A stretch of 64,000 nucleotides of DNA from Catellatospora sp. IY07-71 (GCF_018326265.1 NZ_AP023360.1:6295501-6359500); one strand, 5' to 3'. Positions 34,072 through 42,737 are shown, numbered from the stretch's first letter. Numbers and translations: made by a program. The notes: generated by a model not told the origin, from the letters alone.

Positions 34072-34899
34072 TCAACGGAGTTCTGACGCATCCTCCGGTT
34101 CGCGCCGGGCGGCGATCGCGGCCTGAATGCGGCGCTGGGTGCGCAGGGCCTTCTTCGCCGCGACGCTGACCCAGCCGTCGAACACCGTACGGCCCTTGTC
34201 CTGCGCCATCAGGCGCTCCAGCGTCGGCACCACCTGTTCGTCACCGGTCGAGCCGAGCGCGATCGCCGCCCAGTACCGCAGGTCGGGATCATCGTCGTCG
34301 GCCACCGCGAGCAGTCTCGGGATGATCTCAGGGGTGAACTTCGCCAGCGCGCTCGCGACGTAGCCGATCCGGGTGTACCCGCGGTGTTCGAACGCCTCCC
34401 ACAGTGCCGTGAGCGCTTCCTCACCGCCGATGGAGGCCAGGGCGTCGGCCGCGCGCTCGCGCAGCCACTCCGGCTCGGACCACAGCAACGGCGCCAGGGC
34501 GGGCACCACCGACTCGTCGCCGATCCGGCCCAGCGCGCGTACGGCCTGCTCCTGACCCATCCAGTCGCCGCGCTCCAGCAGCGTCAGCAGCCCGGGCACC
34601 GCGGCGCGCAGGCGTAGCTCGGCGCAACCCATCGCCGCCCAGGCCTGGCAGTTGTAGCGGGTGTCGGCGAGTGCGGCGAGCAACGGCTCGGCCAGCGACG
34701 CGTCGACGAAGACATCGGCCTGGTTCATCGCCCGGCTGTACAGCGAGCGGTGGTAGTTCCGGTAGTCGCGGGCGAGCAGGCGCAGCGCCGCCAGCGCGGA
34801 TTCGTCGCCGCCCGCCCTCGCGCGGTCGAGGAGCCGGTAAAGGTGCTCCTCGCGCGTGTCGAGGTCGCCTTCCTTCAGAGCGCGCTGATCCTGGTTCAC
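34072..34899 (-). CDS. HEAT-repeat protein
   Basis: A 275-residue protein built almost entirely of HEAT/PBS-lyase-type helical repeats: AVRALGRIGDESVVPALAPL, ERAADALASIGGEEALTALW and AIALGSTGDEQVVPTLERLM. Such solenoids mediate protein interactions; no catalytic domain is attached. GTG 34899 lies 6 nt after TACCGT (34906-34911, minus strand) and is probably leaderless. It is downstream of sodN on the same strand but has its own promoter. Confidence 0.8.
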   Translation of the reverse strand: MNQDQRALKEGDLDTREEHLYRLLDRARAGGDESALAALRLLARDYRNYHRSLYSRAMNQADVFVDASLAEPLLAALADTRYNCQAWAAMGCAELRLRAAVPGLLTLLERGDWMGQEQAVRALGRIGDESVVPALAPLLWSEPEWLRERAADALASIGGEEALTALWEAFEHRGYTRIGYVASALAKFTPEIIPRLLAVADDDDPDLRYWAAIALGSTGDEQVVPTLERLMAQDKGRTVFDGWVSVAAKKALRTQRRIQAAIAARREPEDASELR

Positions 34900-34979
34900 C
34901 CGGCAACGGTAGTCCCGGGGCGACGGGCGTACGACGTCGGGCAGCCCGGTGACGAGCTGCCCGACGTCCGGTCTGAAGG

Positions 34980-35384
34980 TCAGCTCTGCTTGGTCTCCCA
35001 GAAGATCTTCGCGATCTCGTCGATCTTCACCAGCAGCTGCTCGGCGACGGCCGGGTCGGCCTGACCCTTGGCGCCACCCGCGCCGGCCAGCTTGGTGGCC
35101 TCGTTGAACAGCTGGTGCAGGTTCGGGTGCTTCTCGAAGTGCGGGGCCTTGAAGTAGTCGGTCCACAGCACCCACAGGTGGTGCTTGACCAGCTCGGCCC
35201 GCTGCTCCTTGATGACCAGCGCCCGGGTCCGGAACTCCGGGTCGGTGTTGGCCTGGTACTTCTCGCAGATCGCCTTGATCGACTCGGCCTCGATCCGGGC
35301 CTGCGCCGGGTCGTAGACGCCGCACGGCAGATCGCAGTGTGCGCTCACGACCACGTGCGGGCGGATCAGGTGGGACAGTCGCAT
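34980..35384 (-). CDS. sodN: Nickel-containing superoxide dismutase precursor
   Basis: A 134-residue protein with the nickel-hook sequence HCDLPCGVYDP at residues 16-26. Cleavage of the 15-residue leader MRLSHLIRPHVVVSA would expose His16 as the N-terminus, with Cys17 and Cys21 as Ni ligands. The four-helix body (KAICEKYQANTDPEF, LVKHHLWVLWTDYFKAPHFE) matches SodN throughout. It disproportionates superoxide in the cytoplasm. Its ATG overlaps the stop of the upstream flavin reductase. The maturation peptidase gene sodX, usually adjacent, is not nearby. Confidence 0.95.
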   Translation of the reverse strand: MRLSHLIRPHVVVSAHCDLPCGVYDPAQARIEAESIKAICEKYQANTDPEFRTRALVIKEQRAELVKHHLWVLWTDYFKAPHFEKHPNLHQLFNEATKLAGAGGAKGQADPAVAEQLLVKIDEIAKIFWETKQS

Positions 35385-35893
35385 CAGTTTGCCTCCGGTG
35401 ACAGCGGTGAGGTGTGGAACTGCCTGGCGTGGTAGATCAGCTGCCCGTCCGCGGGACCGTGGCGGACGTCGAGGACACCGGCGATGACGACGGTCGCCTC
35501 GCCGACCCGGACCTGCCGCAGTGGCCGCACGCGAAGCGCGGCCGGCGCGCCGGGCAGGAACGGCTCACCGGTCGGCAGCGTGCTCCAGCCCTGGTCCGGG
35601 GTGAAACGCGGTCCGCCCGGACGGGAGAAGCACCGGGCCACCTCGACGTGCGCCGGCCCCAGCAGGTTGACGACCAGGGTCGGTGCCGTCAGCAGGTGCC
35701 GTGCCGACCGCGTGCCCATGACGGAGAACGACAGCGCCGGTGGCGTCAGCGACACCGACGCGACGCTGGAGGCGGTCAGCCCGACGGGCCCCTGCGGCCC
35801 GGCCGCGCAGATGACGGCCACCCCCGTCGGGTAGCGGCCGAACGCCTCCCGGAACCGCACGCCCAACGGCTCCAGGGCAGCTTCCTGATCCAC
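35384..35893 (-). CDS. Flavin reductase-like domain protein
   Basis: A 169-residue protein of the flavin reductase/FMN-binding split-barrel family: FREAFGRYPTGVAVICAAGP, GLTASSVASVSLTPPALSFS and, later, FHTSPLSPE. It would reduce FMN or FAD with NAD(P)H, or serve as the reductase of a two-component monooxygenase. GTG 35893 lies 7 nt after TAGCGT. It is translationally coupled to sodN (ATGA-type overlap), an unusual partnership since free reduced flavin generates superoxide. Confidence 0.85.
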   Translation of the reverse strand: MDQEAALEPLGVRFREAFGRYPTGVAVICAAGPQGPVGLTASSVASVSLTPPALSFSVMGTRSARHLLTAPTLVVNLLGPAHVEVARCFSRPGGPRFTPDQGWSTLPTGEPFLPGAPAALRVRPLRQVRVGEATVVIAGVLDVRHGPADGQLIYHARQFHTSPLSPEAN

Positions 35894-35900
35894 GTCCGTG

Positions 35901-35931
35901 ACGCTAGAACCTCAACCGCACTTGATGTCAA
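35901..35931 (-). promoter_or_regulatory. Candidate promoter of the flavin reductase-sodN operon
   Basis: TTGACA (35926-35931) and TAGCGT (35901-35906) on the minus strand are separated by 19 nt; TTCTAG offers a 16-nt spacing alternative. The start codon is 7 nt downstream of TAGCGT, so the transcript may be leaderless. Confidence 0.45.
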
Positions 35932-36083
35932 CCGCCGCGCGAATCGCCAGCGTGGAGAACACGGCGACGTGACCGTCGGCTGCTCGTTGCCACTACGGGG
36001 CCTTCCCCGCGACCGCCGAACCACCGATCGGAGGTATGCGAGCGCGGGCGGCGGGTAGGTGGCAGCTACAGGAGGTGGGGCAG

Positions 36084-36350
36084 ATGTCGCTGCGTCCGGA
36101 GGAACAGGAGCTCCTGGATGGTCTGGCCGAGTACACCCGCGCCGGCGATCCGGCCTTCGTGGCAGGTCTGAGCAACGGGGTCGCGCTCGCGCCGGTGGAG
36201 TACCGCAGGCGCCATCTGGCGCGGCTCGGCTCGGCCCTGGCCGCCGCCGGGGCGGCACTCGCGCTGACGGTCCTGGCGGTGGGCGGGATCGCGCACGCGC
36301 CGGCCGGCCTGTTCAGGGAGACGAACACGAGCATCACCGTCAGGCGCTAG
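36084..36350 (+). CDS. Small single-helix membrane protein (DUF3040-like)
   Basis: An 88-residue protein. MSLRPEEQELLDGLAEYTRA followed by a D/P-rich turn, basic residues and one long hydrophobic helix (LGSALAAAGAALALTVLAVG) resembles DUF3040 proteins of actinomycetes. ATG 36084 follows AGGAGG. Function is unknown. Confidence 0.6.
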   Translation: MSLRPEEQELLDGLAEYTRAGDPAFVAGLSNGVALAPVEYRRRHLARLGSALAAAGAALALTVLAVGGIAHAPAGLFRETNTSITVRR

Positions 36351-36466
36351 TGGCTTGAGCTTTCGCCCGGTCCCGGACGGACAAGCACCGACGTCCGGGA
36401 CCGTCCGGGAGCGGCCCGAGATCGTCGCTGCTGACGCCATGGCACGCGGTGCTCTTCGCGAGCAGG

Positions 36467-37807
36467 TCAGCGGGGCAGCGCCGACGGCTGGTGCGCCGAC
36501 GGCGCCTCCTCGGCGGGCAGGCCCCACGCCTGCTCCAGCGTGTCGGGACGGCGGCGCCGACGGCGGCGCGACAGCGGCGAGCCCTCTCCCCCGTGGTTGA
36601 CCAGCGCGGCCAGCGCTGTGGTGATCGGCACGGCGGCGATCAGGCCGATGGTGCCCACGATCGAGCGCACGATCTCCTGCGCCAGGAACTCCGTGGTCAG
36701 CATCTCCGCCAGCGGCGCGCCGCCCGCGGTGAGCAGCAGCAGGGTGGGCAGCGACGCGCCCGCGTACGCCAGCACGATGGTGTTGATCACCGAGGTGATG
36801 TGCGCCCGGCCGACCCGGGACGCGGCCCGGTACAGCCCGAGGAAGCCGAGCCGCGGGTTGGCGTGGGCGAGCTCGGTGACCGTGTACGCCTGGGTGATGG
36901 TGACGTCGTCGAGCACGCCGAGCGCGCCGATGAGGATGCCCGCCAGCAGCAGGCCGGGCATGTTGATGTCGGCGTTGACGAACGTGACGTACACCGACTC
37001 CTCGCTGGCCATGCCGGTCAGGTGCAGCAGCGACACGGACAGCGCCGACAGCAGGCCGGTCAGCGCCAGCGCGGTGAGCGTGCCCAGCACGGCCATGGAG
37101 GTCGGCGCGTTGATCCCGTGGGTCAGGTAGAGCACCACCAGCATGATCGCCGCCGAGCCGACGATCGCGACCAGCAGCGGCGAGCTGCCCTCCAGGATCG
37201 CCGGCACGACGAACAGCAGCAGCACGGCGAACGTGAACGCGAGCCCGGCCAGCGCGGTCACCCCGCGCCAGCGCCCGAACGCCACCACCGCCCCGACGAA
37301 CGCGAGCACCAGCATCCACAGCCCGTCGGCCCGGTCGTGGTCGGTGATGTCGTAGCGCAGGCTGCCGTCCTCGAAGTCCTCGGTCTGCATCACGATCACG
37401 TTGTCGCCGGAGGCGACGTCGGGCGCGCCGGGACCGGACGGGACGGTGGTACTGACGATCTTGCCCGCCTCGGCGCCGGTGGTGAGCTTGACGGTCACCT
37501 CGCCGCAGCGGGGCGGTTCCTGCTGGCCGGGGATCTGCACGGGCTCCTCGCCCGTGTCTGCGCAGTCGACGATGCGCACGGTCTGCACGACCCCGTCGGC
37601 GTGCGCCGGGCCGGTCCACGGCTCCGCCTTGATCGGCCCCGGCCATAGCAGCACCAGCCCGGCCAGCGTCAGCAGCGCGGCCGGGATCAGCGCCATGAGG
37701 GTGAGCCGGGTGGCCCGCCGGGACGCCGGGGCCGCGGGGCCGCCGTGCGAGTGCCCGTGGCCGGCGTGGTGGTCCTCGGCGCTGTCCAGGTCGTGGGCAG
37801 GGTTCAC
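36467..37807 (-). CDS. YibE/F-like multi-pass membrane protein with His-rich N-terminus
   Basis: A 446-residue protein. The N-terminus carries HHAGHGHSHGG, then one helix, an extracytoplasmic domain (~55-155) and about seven further helices with the YibE/F signatures THGINAPTSMAVLGT, VLDDVTITQAYTVTELAHAN, RVGRAHITSVINTIVLAYAG and FLAQEIVRSIVGTIGL. YibE/F proteins are proposed transporters of unknown substrate. The His-rich start hints at a metal link, which is inference. GTG 37807 is the start. Confidence 0.85.
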   Translation of the reverse strand: MNPAHDLDSAEDHHAGHGHSHGGPAAPASRRATRLTLMALIPAALLTLAGLVLLWPGPIKAEPWTGPAHADGVVQTVRIVDCADTGEEPVQIPGQQEPPRCGEVTVKLTTGAEAGKIVSTTVPSGPGAPDVASGDNVIVMQTEDFEDGSLRYDITDHDRADGLWMLVLAFVGAVVAFGRWRGVTALAGLAFTFAVLLLFVVPAILEGSSPLLVAIVGSAAIMLVVLYLTHGINAPTSMAVLGTLTALALTGLLSALSVSLLHLTGMASEESVYVTFVNADINMPGLLLAGILIGALGVLDDVTITQAYTVTELAHANPRLGFLGLYRAASRVGRAHITSVINTIVLAYAGASLPTLLLLTAGGAPLAEMLTTEFLAQEIVRSIVGTIGLIAAVPITTALAALVNHGGEGSPLSRRRRRRRPDTLEQAWGLPAEEAPSAHQPSALPR

Positions 37808-37991
37808 CCGGTACTCCTCGGCGGTGGTCCAGGGGCGACCGCGCGAAGGGGACGCGCGTCGCCGACGGCGGCGTCCGCCCAGTTAACCACGCGCCGGGGA
37901 CCCGGGAGCACGGCTGACCGGACGCGCCTCACGAACCACCTCATACCGGATGAAACGCACGCGTCAACGGGCCGCCGGGCCGGCCCGGCGC

Positions 37992-39254
37992 TCACCAGAA
38001 GGTCTCGGGCTCCGTCGGCAGCAATCGCTGCAGCAGCGGCTGGGCCGCCGCGGTCACCAGGCGGCGGTCGTAGGTGAGCACATAGTCGAAGGCGCGGCTG
38101 TCCTCGTCGTCATCGTCGCGGCCCTGGTCGTAGGCGAACAGGCCGGCCGCGAAGTGCGCGCCCAGCACGACCACGATCCACTCACGGGTCATCGGGTCGC
38201 CGGACTCCAGCGGTCCGCCCCGGATGCCGACCACCGGCTCGGCGGTGAGGCCCGCGGCGTACACGGCCGTCAGCACGCCGCGGCCGGCCAGCTCGGTGTA
38301 GCGGGTGCGGGCCGCGTCGTCGAAGTGGCGCGCCTGCTGGAACGCCGCCAGCAGCACCGCGGGCTCGGTCAGGTCCAGGCACTTGTTCTCCAGGTGCCGG
38401 CTCAGCCAGCGCAGCACCTCCTTGGTGGTGCGGGCCGCCTGCTGGTGCCGGGACGCGATCTCGTACGGCGTGCCCTCCGGCAGCTCCGGTGCGGGCACCC
38501 GGGGCAGCGCGAACTCGGCCGCCGCGATGTCGTGCGGCAGCGGCTCGGGGCGGCCGAACAGCCAGCCCTGCCCGAGGGTGGCCCCCATCGAGCGGGCGAT
38601 CGTCAGGTGCCGCGGCGTCTCGATGCCCTCGGCGAGCACGGCGGCGCCGGTGCGCTCGGCCTCGGCCAGCACAGCGTTGACGACGGCCGACGCCGTCGGC
38701 GTGATCGGCCCCTGCACCACGCCACGGTCGATCTTGATCACGTCCGGGCTGATCAGTGGCATCATCGCCAGGCTGGTGGTGGTCGCGCCGACGTCGTCCA
38801 GCGCGATGCGCATACCGGCCTCGCGCAGCCGCAGCACCGCCGCCAGCAGGCCGCCGGGGTCGCTGCCCAGCTTCCGCTCGGTGATCTCCACCACGACCTG
38901 GAGCTGGTCGGAGGCGGCCTGGAAGGTATCCATCAGCTGCGCCGGCGGCGGGGTGCGGAACGTGGCCGGCTCGGCGTTGAGGAACAGCGGCACCGTGTTG
39001 GGCAGGCCCGCCATCAGCGCGGCGCGGCAGGAGGCGGCGCGGCAGATCCAGTCCAGCTCGGCCAGCCGCCCGGCGCGGGCGCCCTCCCGGAACAGCTCGT
39101 CCGGGGTGGCGAACGCGCTGCCGCTCGGGCCGCGGATCAGCGCCTCGTAGCCGACGGTGCCGCCGCTGTCCAGCGACACGATCGGCTGGAACACCGGATA
39201 GAGCGAGCCGCGCGACATGAGCGCGTCGAACTCGGCGTCGGGTGCACGGCCCAC
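37992..39254 (-). CDS. EAL-DICT domain protein (probable c-di-GMP phosphodiesterase)
   Basis: A 420-residue protein. The EAL domain (~8-245) keeps the catalytic set: EAL at 37-39 (YEALIRG), LNAEPATF, EITERKL, ALDDVG, VIKIDRG, AEGIET and QGWLFGRP. The C-terminal ~150 residues form a DICT sensory domain (TTKEVLRWLSRHLENK, VVGIRGGPLESGDPMTREWI). An active phosphodiesterase sensing an unknown cue is expected. With the GGDEF protein at 3371-5275 the window encodes both arms of c-di-GMP turnover, though not adjacent. Confidence 0.88.
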   Translation of the reverse strand: MGRAPDAEFDALMSRGSLYPVFQPIVSLDSGGTVGYEALIRGPSGSAFATPDELFREGARAGRLAELDWICRAASCRAALMAGLPNTVPLFLNAEPATFRTPPPAQLMDTFQAASDQLQVVVEITERKLGSDPGGLLAAVLRLREAGMRIALDDVGATTTSLAMMPLISPDVIKIDRGVVQGPITPTASAVVNAVLAEAERTGAAVLAEGIETPRHLTIARSMGATLGQGWLFGRPEPLPHDIAAAEFALPRVPAPELPEGTPYEIASRHQQAARTTKEVLRWLSRHLENKCLDLTEPAVLLAAFQQARHFDDAARTRYTELAGRGVLTAVYAAGLTAEPVVGIRGGPLESGDPMTREWIVVVLGAHFAAGLFAYDQGRDDDDEDSRAFDYVLTYDRRLVTAAAQPLLQRLLPTEPETFW

Positions 39255-39358
39255 GCGATAACCCCCCGGACCGGTCCGCTCCTGCGCGGCAGTTGATCGT
39301 CACTGCACAGCGTAGAGGCGATACGGCGGCGACAAGGCCGTTTTGCGAGGTATGCCGG

Positions 39359-39691
39359 TCAGTCGTGGCCCGGCACGCCGAGCGCGGTGCCGGTGCCGGT
39401 GACCTCGATGATCCGCCGTACCGGGTCCGGCACGTTGCGCAGGCACAGCGACGCCTGCCGGGTGCGCGCGTGGGCGGCGACGTCGAGCAGCACGGCCAGA
39501 CCCCGGGCGTCGATGAAGGTGACCCGGGCCAGATCCAGGCACAGCGGCCGGTCGGCACTGGAGTCGATGGCGGCCCGCAGGTCGGCGCGCACCTGCTCGG
39601 CGTTGCCGAGGTGCAGCTCCCCCGCGACGTGGATCAGCGCGCCGCCGTCGCCGGCGGCCACCGACACCACGGACTCCGCGTGCGACGCCAT
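39359..39691 (-). CDS. STAS-domain protein with Asp-Ala in place of Asp-Ser
   Basis: About 110 residues forming one STAS domain: LIHVAGELHLGNAEQVRADL, CLDLARVTFIDARGLAVLLD and the C-terminal VRRIIEVTGTGTALGV. The conserved phospho-Ser position is Ala (IDARG). ATG 39691 is chosen; GTG 39694 is an alternative. It is transcribed in the same direction as the EAL-DICT gene ~105 nt downstream. The partner protein is unknown. Confidence 0.82.
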   Translation of the reverse strand: MASHAESVVSVAAGDGGALIHVAGELHLGNAEQVRADLRAAIDSSADRPLCLDLARVTFIDARGLAVLLDVAAHARTRQASLCLRNVPDPVRRIIEVTGTGTALGVPGHD

Positions 39692-39833
39692 CACACCTCA
39701 GTCTGGCATCGTCACCGTCCGGACCCTGTCCATCAGCAGTCGCGAACGTCGTGGCCGAACAGGGCCGATGTTCCGGCGACACAGCCAGCGGGTTGATCCG
39801 AACGGCCCGCATCCTTCCGGCACCCCCAGGCGC

Positions 39834-39935
39834 TCAGCCCTTGCCCTCCCGGGGGCGGGCGAGGTCACGGCCGCCGATCTCCCGGCCGGCGGCGTCGAGC
39901 AGGGTCACCTCGATGACGGCCGCGGAGTCGGGCAC
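39834..39935 (-). CDS. Possible 33-residue ORF or coding remnant
   Basis: Inside the ~375-bp gap 39692-40068 a minus-strand frame from GTG 39935 reads VPDSAAVIEVTLLDAAGREI then GGRDLARPREGKG, protein-like in composition with GC-rich third positions. A stop codon lies two codons upstream, so it is either a micro-ORF or the end of a decayed gene. Nothing else convincing is seen in the gap. Confidence 0.25.
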   Translation of the reverse strand: MPDSAAVIEVTLLDAAGREIGGRDLARPREGKG

Positions 39936-40068
39936 GACTCAGGAAGGTCGTTTCGGGGTGCCGGGCGTTGCACGTCACTCGCGCGGGTTCGGCGCTGCAC
40001 GCCGAATGCACGCGGATGTGCAGCCGCGACGCGCACGCTCTCAGCACACCTTCGGAACAAGGAGAGCC

Positions 40069-40290
40069 ATGCAGTCCTCGATCCTGCGGCGCGCGCTGAC
40101 CGGCGTCGCGCTGACCGCCGCACTGTCCGCACCCGTCGCCGTGGCAGCGTCGGCGCCCGCTCTGGTGATGGCCGAGCACCAGGAGACGGAGGGGCCGAAG
40201 CCCCCACCGATCAGGGGCTTCGCCGCCGGCGACAGCACGGACGACGGCGACACCGCAGACGCCGACCGGCGGATCATCGTCTACTCGTGA
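40069..40290 (+). CDS. Small secreted hypothetical protein
   Basis: 73 residues. MQSSILRRALTGVALTAALS with the following APVAVAASA is a Sec signal peptide; the remaining ~35 residues are acidic and Pro-rich (ETEGPKPPPIRG, DDGDTADAD). ATG 40069 follows AAGGAG. A strong hairpin lies just after the stop. No family is recognised; composition suggests a short secreted peptide. Confidence 0.55.
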   Translation: MQSSILRRALTGVALTAALSAPVAVAASAPALVMAEHQETEGPKPPPIRGFAAGDSTDDGDTADADRRIIVYS

Positions 40291-40297
40291 CACTCGT

Positions 40298-40353
40298 GGT
40301 GCCGGAGCCTCCCGTCACGCTGTCCCACCAGCACGAAGGGAGCCTCCGGCACC
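40298..40353 (+). terminator. Long hairpin after the small secreted protein gene
   Basis: Sixteen-nt arms (40298-40313 and 40338-40353) pair with one C-C mismatch around a 24-nt loop. It lies 8 nt after the stop codon and separates this gene from the cellulase gene. Confidence 0.55.
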
Positions 40354-40382
40354 GAAGGCACGAGAGGATCCCGCCCGAACGG

Positions 40383-40411
40383 TTGAATAGTTTGGATACA
40401 CAACTTAGTCT
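40383..40411 (+). promoter_or_regulatory. Candidate promoter of the GH5 gene
   Basis: TTGAAT (40383-40388), a 17-nt spacer and TAGTCT (40406-40411) lie in a locally AT-rich stretch ~85 nt before the GH5 start codon. No CebR-type palindrome (TGGGAGCGCTCCCA) is seen. Confidence 0.5.
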
Positions 40412-40496
40412 CATGTGACAGTGTCAATCACTGCGCAGTGCCTCGGCGACCGGGCAGTCAGTCGCGCCGCGCAGCCCCTCATCAGCGAGGACTCTC

Positions 40497-42632
40497 ATGA
40501 CAAGTCTGCAGCACAGGCTGCGCTCTGCCCGGTGGAAGGCCGCGCTCGTGCTCGGCAGCGTCGCCACGGTCGTGGCCGGCGGCGCGCTCGTCGCGGCCAC
40601 CAACGCCTACGCCGCGGCGGGCTGCCGGGTGAACTACTCCGCGCCCAGCCAGTGGCCCGGCGGCTTCACCGCCAATGTGGAGATCACCAACCTGGGCGAC
40701 CCGGTCAACGGCTGGAACCTGGTCTGGACGTACACCAACGGCCAGAAGGTCACCAGCATGTGGAGCGCGAGCTTCACCCAGCCCGCCGCCACGGTGACCG
40801 CCGCCAACATGTCGTACAACGCCGCGATCCCCACCAACGGCACCGTGTCGTTCGGCTTCAACGGGTCGTGGTCGGGCACCAACACCGCGCCCACCTCGTT
40901 CGCGCTCAACGGAGTGACCTGCACCGGCGCCGTCGGCCCGAGCGCGTCGGCCAGTGCCAGCGCCTCGCCGAGCGCCTCGGCCAGCCCGCGCCCGTCGAGC
41001 AGCCCCTCGGTAAGCCCCTCGACCAGCCCTCCGCCGGCGGGCAACGCGATGGCCACCGTCGCCGCGATGCAGCCGGGCTGGAACCTCGGCAACTCGCTGG
41101 ACGCCACCGGCGCCGACGAGACCTCGTGGGGCAACCCGCGGATCACCCAGTCGCTGATCACCAGCATCAAGGCGCAGGGCTTCAAGAGCATCCGCATCCC
41201 GGTCACCTGGGGCCAGCACCAGGGCGGCGCGCCGAGCTACACCATCGAGGCGGCGTACCTGGCCCGGGTCAAGGAGGTCGTCGACTGGGCGCTGGCCGCC
41301 GACCTGTACGTCATGCTCAACATCCACCACGACTCGTGGCAGTGGATCGCGAACATGCCCGCTGACCGCACCAACGTGCTCAACCGGTACAACGCGATCT
41401 GGACGCAGCTGGCGAGCACGTTCCGCAACTCCTCGCCCAAGCTGACCCTGGAGAGCGTCAACGAGCCGCAGTTCACCGGCTCCTCCGGCGACGCGCAGAA
41501 CGCGCAGCTGCTCAACGAGCTGAACACCTCGTTCCACCGGATCGTGCGCGCGTCGGGCGGCAACAACAGCACCCGGCTGCTGGTGCTGCCGACCCTGCAC
41601 ACCTCGGCCGACCAGGCTCGCATCGACGAGCTGACGGCCACGTTCACCGCGCTCAACGACCCGAACCTGATCGCCACCGTGCACTTCTACGGCTTCTGGC
41701 CGTTCAGCGTGAACATCGCGGGTTACACGAAGTTCGACGCCACGACGCAGCAGGACCTGACCGACCAGTTCGACCGGGTCTACAACGCCTTCGTCGCCCG
41801 CAACATCCCGGTGATCATCGGGGAGTACGGCCTGCTCGGCTTCGACCGGCACGTCGGCACCATCGAGCAGGGCGAGAAGCTGAAGTTCTTCGAGTACCTG
41901 GGCTACTACGCCCGGACGAAGCGGCTGACCACCATGCTCTGGGACAACGGGCAGCACTTCGGCCGTACCTCGTTCGTGTGGAGCGACCAGGAGCTGTTCA
42001 ACCAGATCAAGTCGAGCTGGACGGTGCGCTCCGGCACCGCCTCCGCCGACCAGATCTTCAGCGCCAAGGCGAGCTCGATCACGGCCAAGTCGGTGACGCT
42101 GAACCTCAACGGCGCGACGGTCACCGCGGTGCGGCAGGGCAGCACCAACCTGGCCCAGGGCAGCGACTACACCATCTCCGGCAGCACCCTGACGTTCACC
42201 GCCGCGGCGATCACCCGGCTGTCGGGCAGCCGGGCGTACGGCGTCAACGCGTCGGTCAACGTGGTGTTCTCGCAGGGCGTGCCGTGGCGGATCAACTTCC
42301 TCACCTACGACACGCCGCAGGTGTCGAACGCCACCGGCACCACGAGCAGCTTCGCGATCCCGACCCAGTTCCGCGGGGACGTGCTGGCCACCATGGAGGC
42401 CAAGTACGCCGACGGCAGCAACGCCGGGCCGCAGAACTGGACCTCGTTCAAGGAGTTCGACTACACGTTCGCGCCGAACTACGCCGCGAACAGCATCACG
42501 CTCAAGCCCGAGCTGTTCAACGACATCAACGCCGGGGCCAAGGTGACGCTCACCCTGCACTTCTGGAGCGGCGCCACGGTGACGTACCACGTCACCAAGT
42601 CCGGCAGCACGGTGACCGGTTCGGTCAGCTGA
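40497..42632 (+). CDS. Secreted CBM2-GH5-X2-CBM46-type endoglucanase
   Basis: A 711-residue protein with signal peptide (~1-40). Order: CBM2 (~42-143, CRVNYSAPSQWPGGFTANVE with terminal VTC), Ser/Pro/Ala linker (~148-182), GH5 catalytic domain (~185-508) with acid/base Glu323 (SVNEPQ) and nucleophile Glu443 (IIGEYG), then an X2/Ig-like module (~515-600) and a CBM46-like module (~600-711). This tail is characteristic of GH5 subfamily 4 endoglucanases/xyloglucanases. It would cut cellulose or xyloglucan outside the cell. ATG 40497 follows GCGAGGA. Confidence 0.9.
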   Translation: MTSLQHRLRSARWKAALVLGSVATVVAGGALVAATNAYAAAGCRVNYSAPSQWPGGFTANVEITNLGDPVNGWNLVWTYTNGQKVTSMWSASFTQPAATVTAANMSYNAAIPTNGTVSFGFNGSWSGTNTAPTSFALNGVTCTGAVGPSASASASASPSASASPRPSSSPSVSPSTSPPPAGNAMATVAAMQPGWNLGNSLDATGADETSWGNPRITQSLITSIKAQGFKSIRIPVTWGQHQGGAPSYTIEAAYLARVKEVVDWALAADLYVMLNIHHDSWQWIANMPADRTNVLNRYNAIWTQLASTFRNSSPKLTLESVNEPQFTGSSGDAQNAQLLNELNTSFHRIVRASGGNNSTRLLVLPTLHTSADQARIDELTATFTALNDPNLIATVHFYGFWPFSVNIAGYTKFDATTQQDLTDQFDRVYNAFVARNIPVIIGEYGLLGFDRHVGTIEQGEKLKFFEYLGYYARTKRLTTMLWDNGQHFGRTSFVWSDQELFNQIKSSWTVRSGTASADQIFSAKASSITAKSVTLNLNGATVTAVRQGSTNLAQGSDYTISGSTLTFTAAAITRLSGSRAYGVNASVNVVFSQGVPWRINFLTYDTPQVSNATGTTSSFAIPTQFRGDVLATMEAKYADGSNAGPQNWTSFKEFDYTFAPNYAANSITLKPELFNDINAGAKVTLTLHFWSGATVTYHVTKSGSTVTGSVS

Positions 42633-42640
42633 CCGCCCCC

Positions 42641-42689
42641 GCGGCGGGCGGGCGCACACCGGGATAAACCGGTTGCGCTCGCCCGCCGC
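42641..42689 (+). terminator. Hairpin terminator after the GH5 gene
   Basis: A 15-bp stem (42641-42655 with 42675-42689, one G-T pair) begins 9 nt after the stop. The loop itself contains a small ACCGG/CCGGT hairpin. Confidence 0.65.
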
Positions 42690-42701
42690 GCTTGTTGTAC
42701 T
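42673..42701 (+). promoter_or_regulatory. Candidate promoter of the leader ORF and ribosomal protection gene
   Basis: TTGCGC (42673-42678), 17-nt spacer, TGTACT (42696-42701). Its -35 overlaps the right arm of the preceding terminator. Transcription would start about 30 nt before the leader ORF. Confidence 0.4.
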
Positions 42702-42737
42702 GCGAACACGTCCTGTCCCTGGAGCGAGGAGAGTCCG

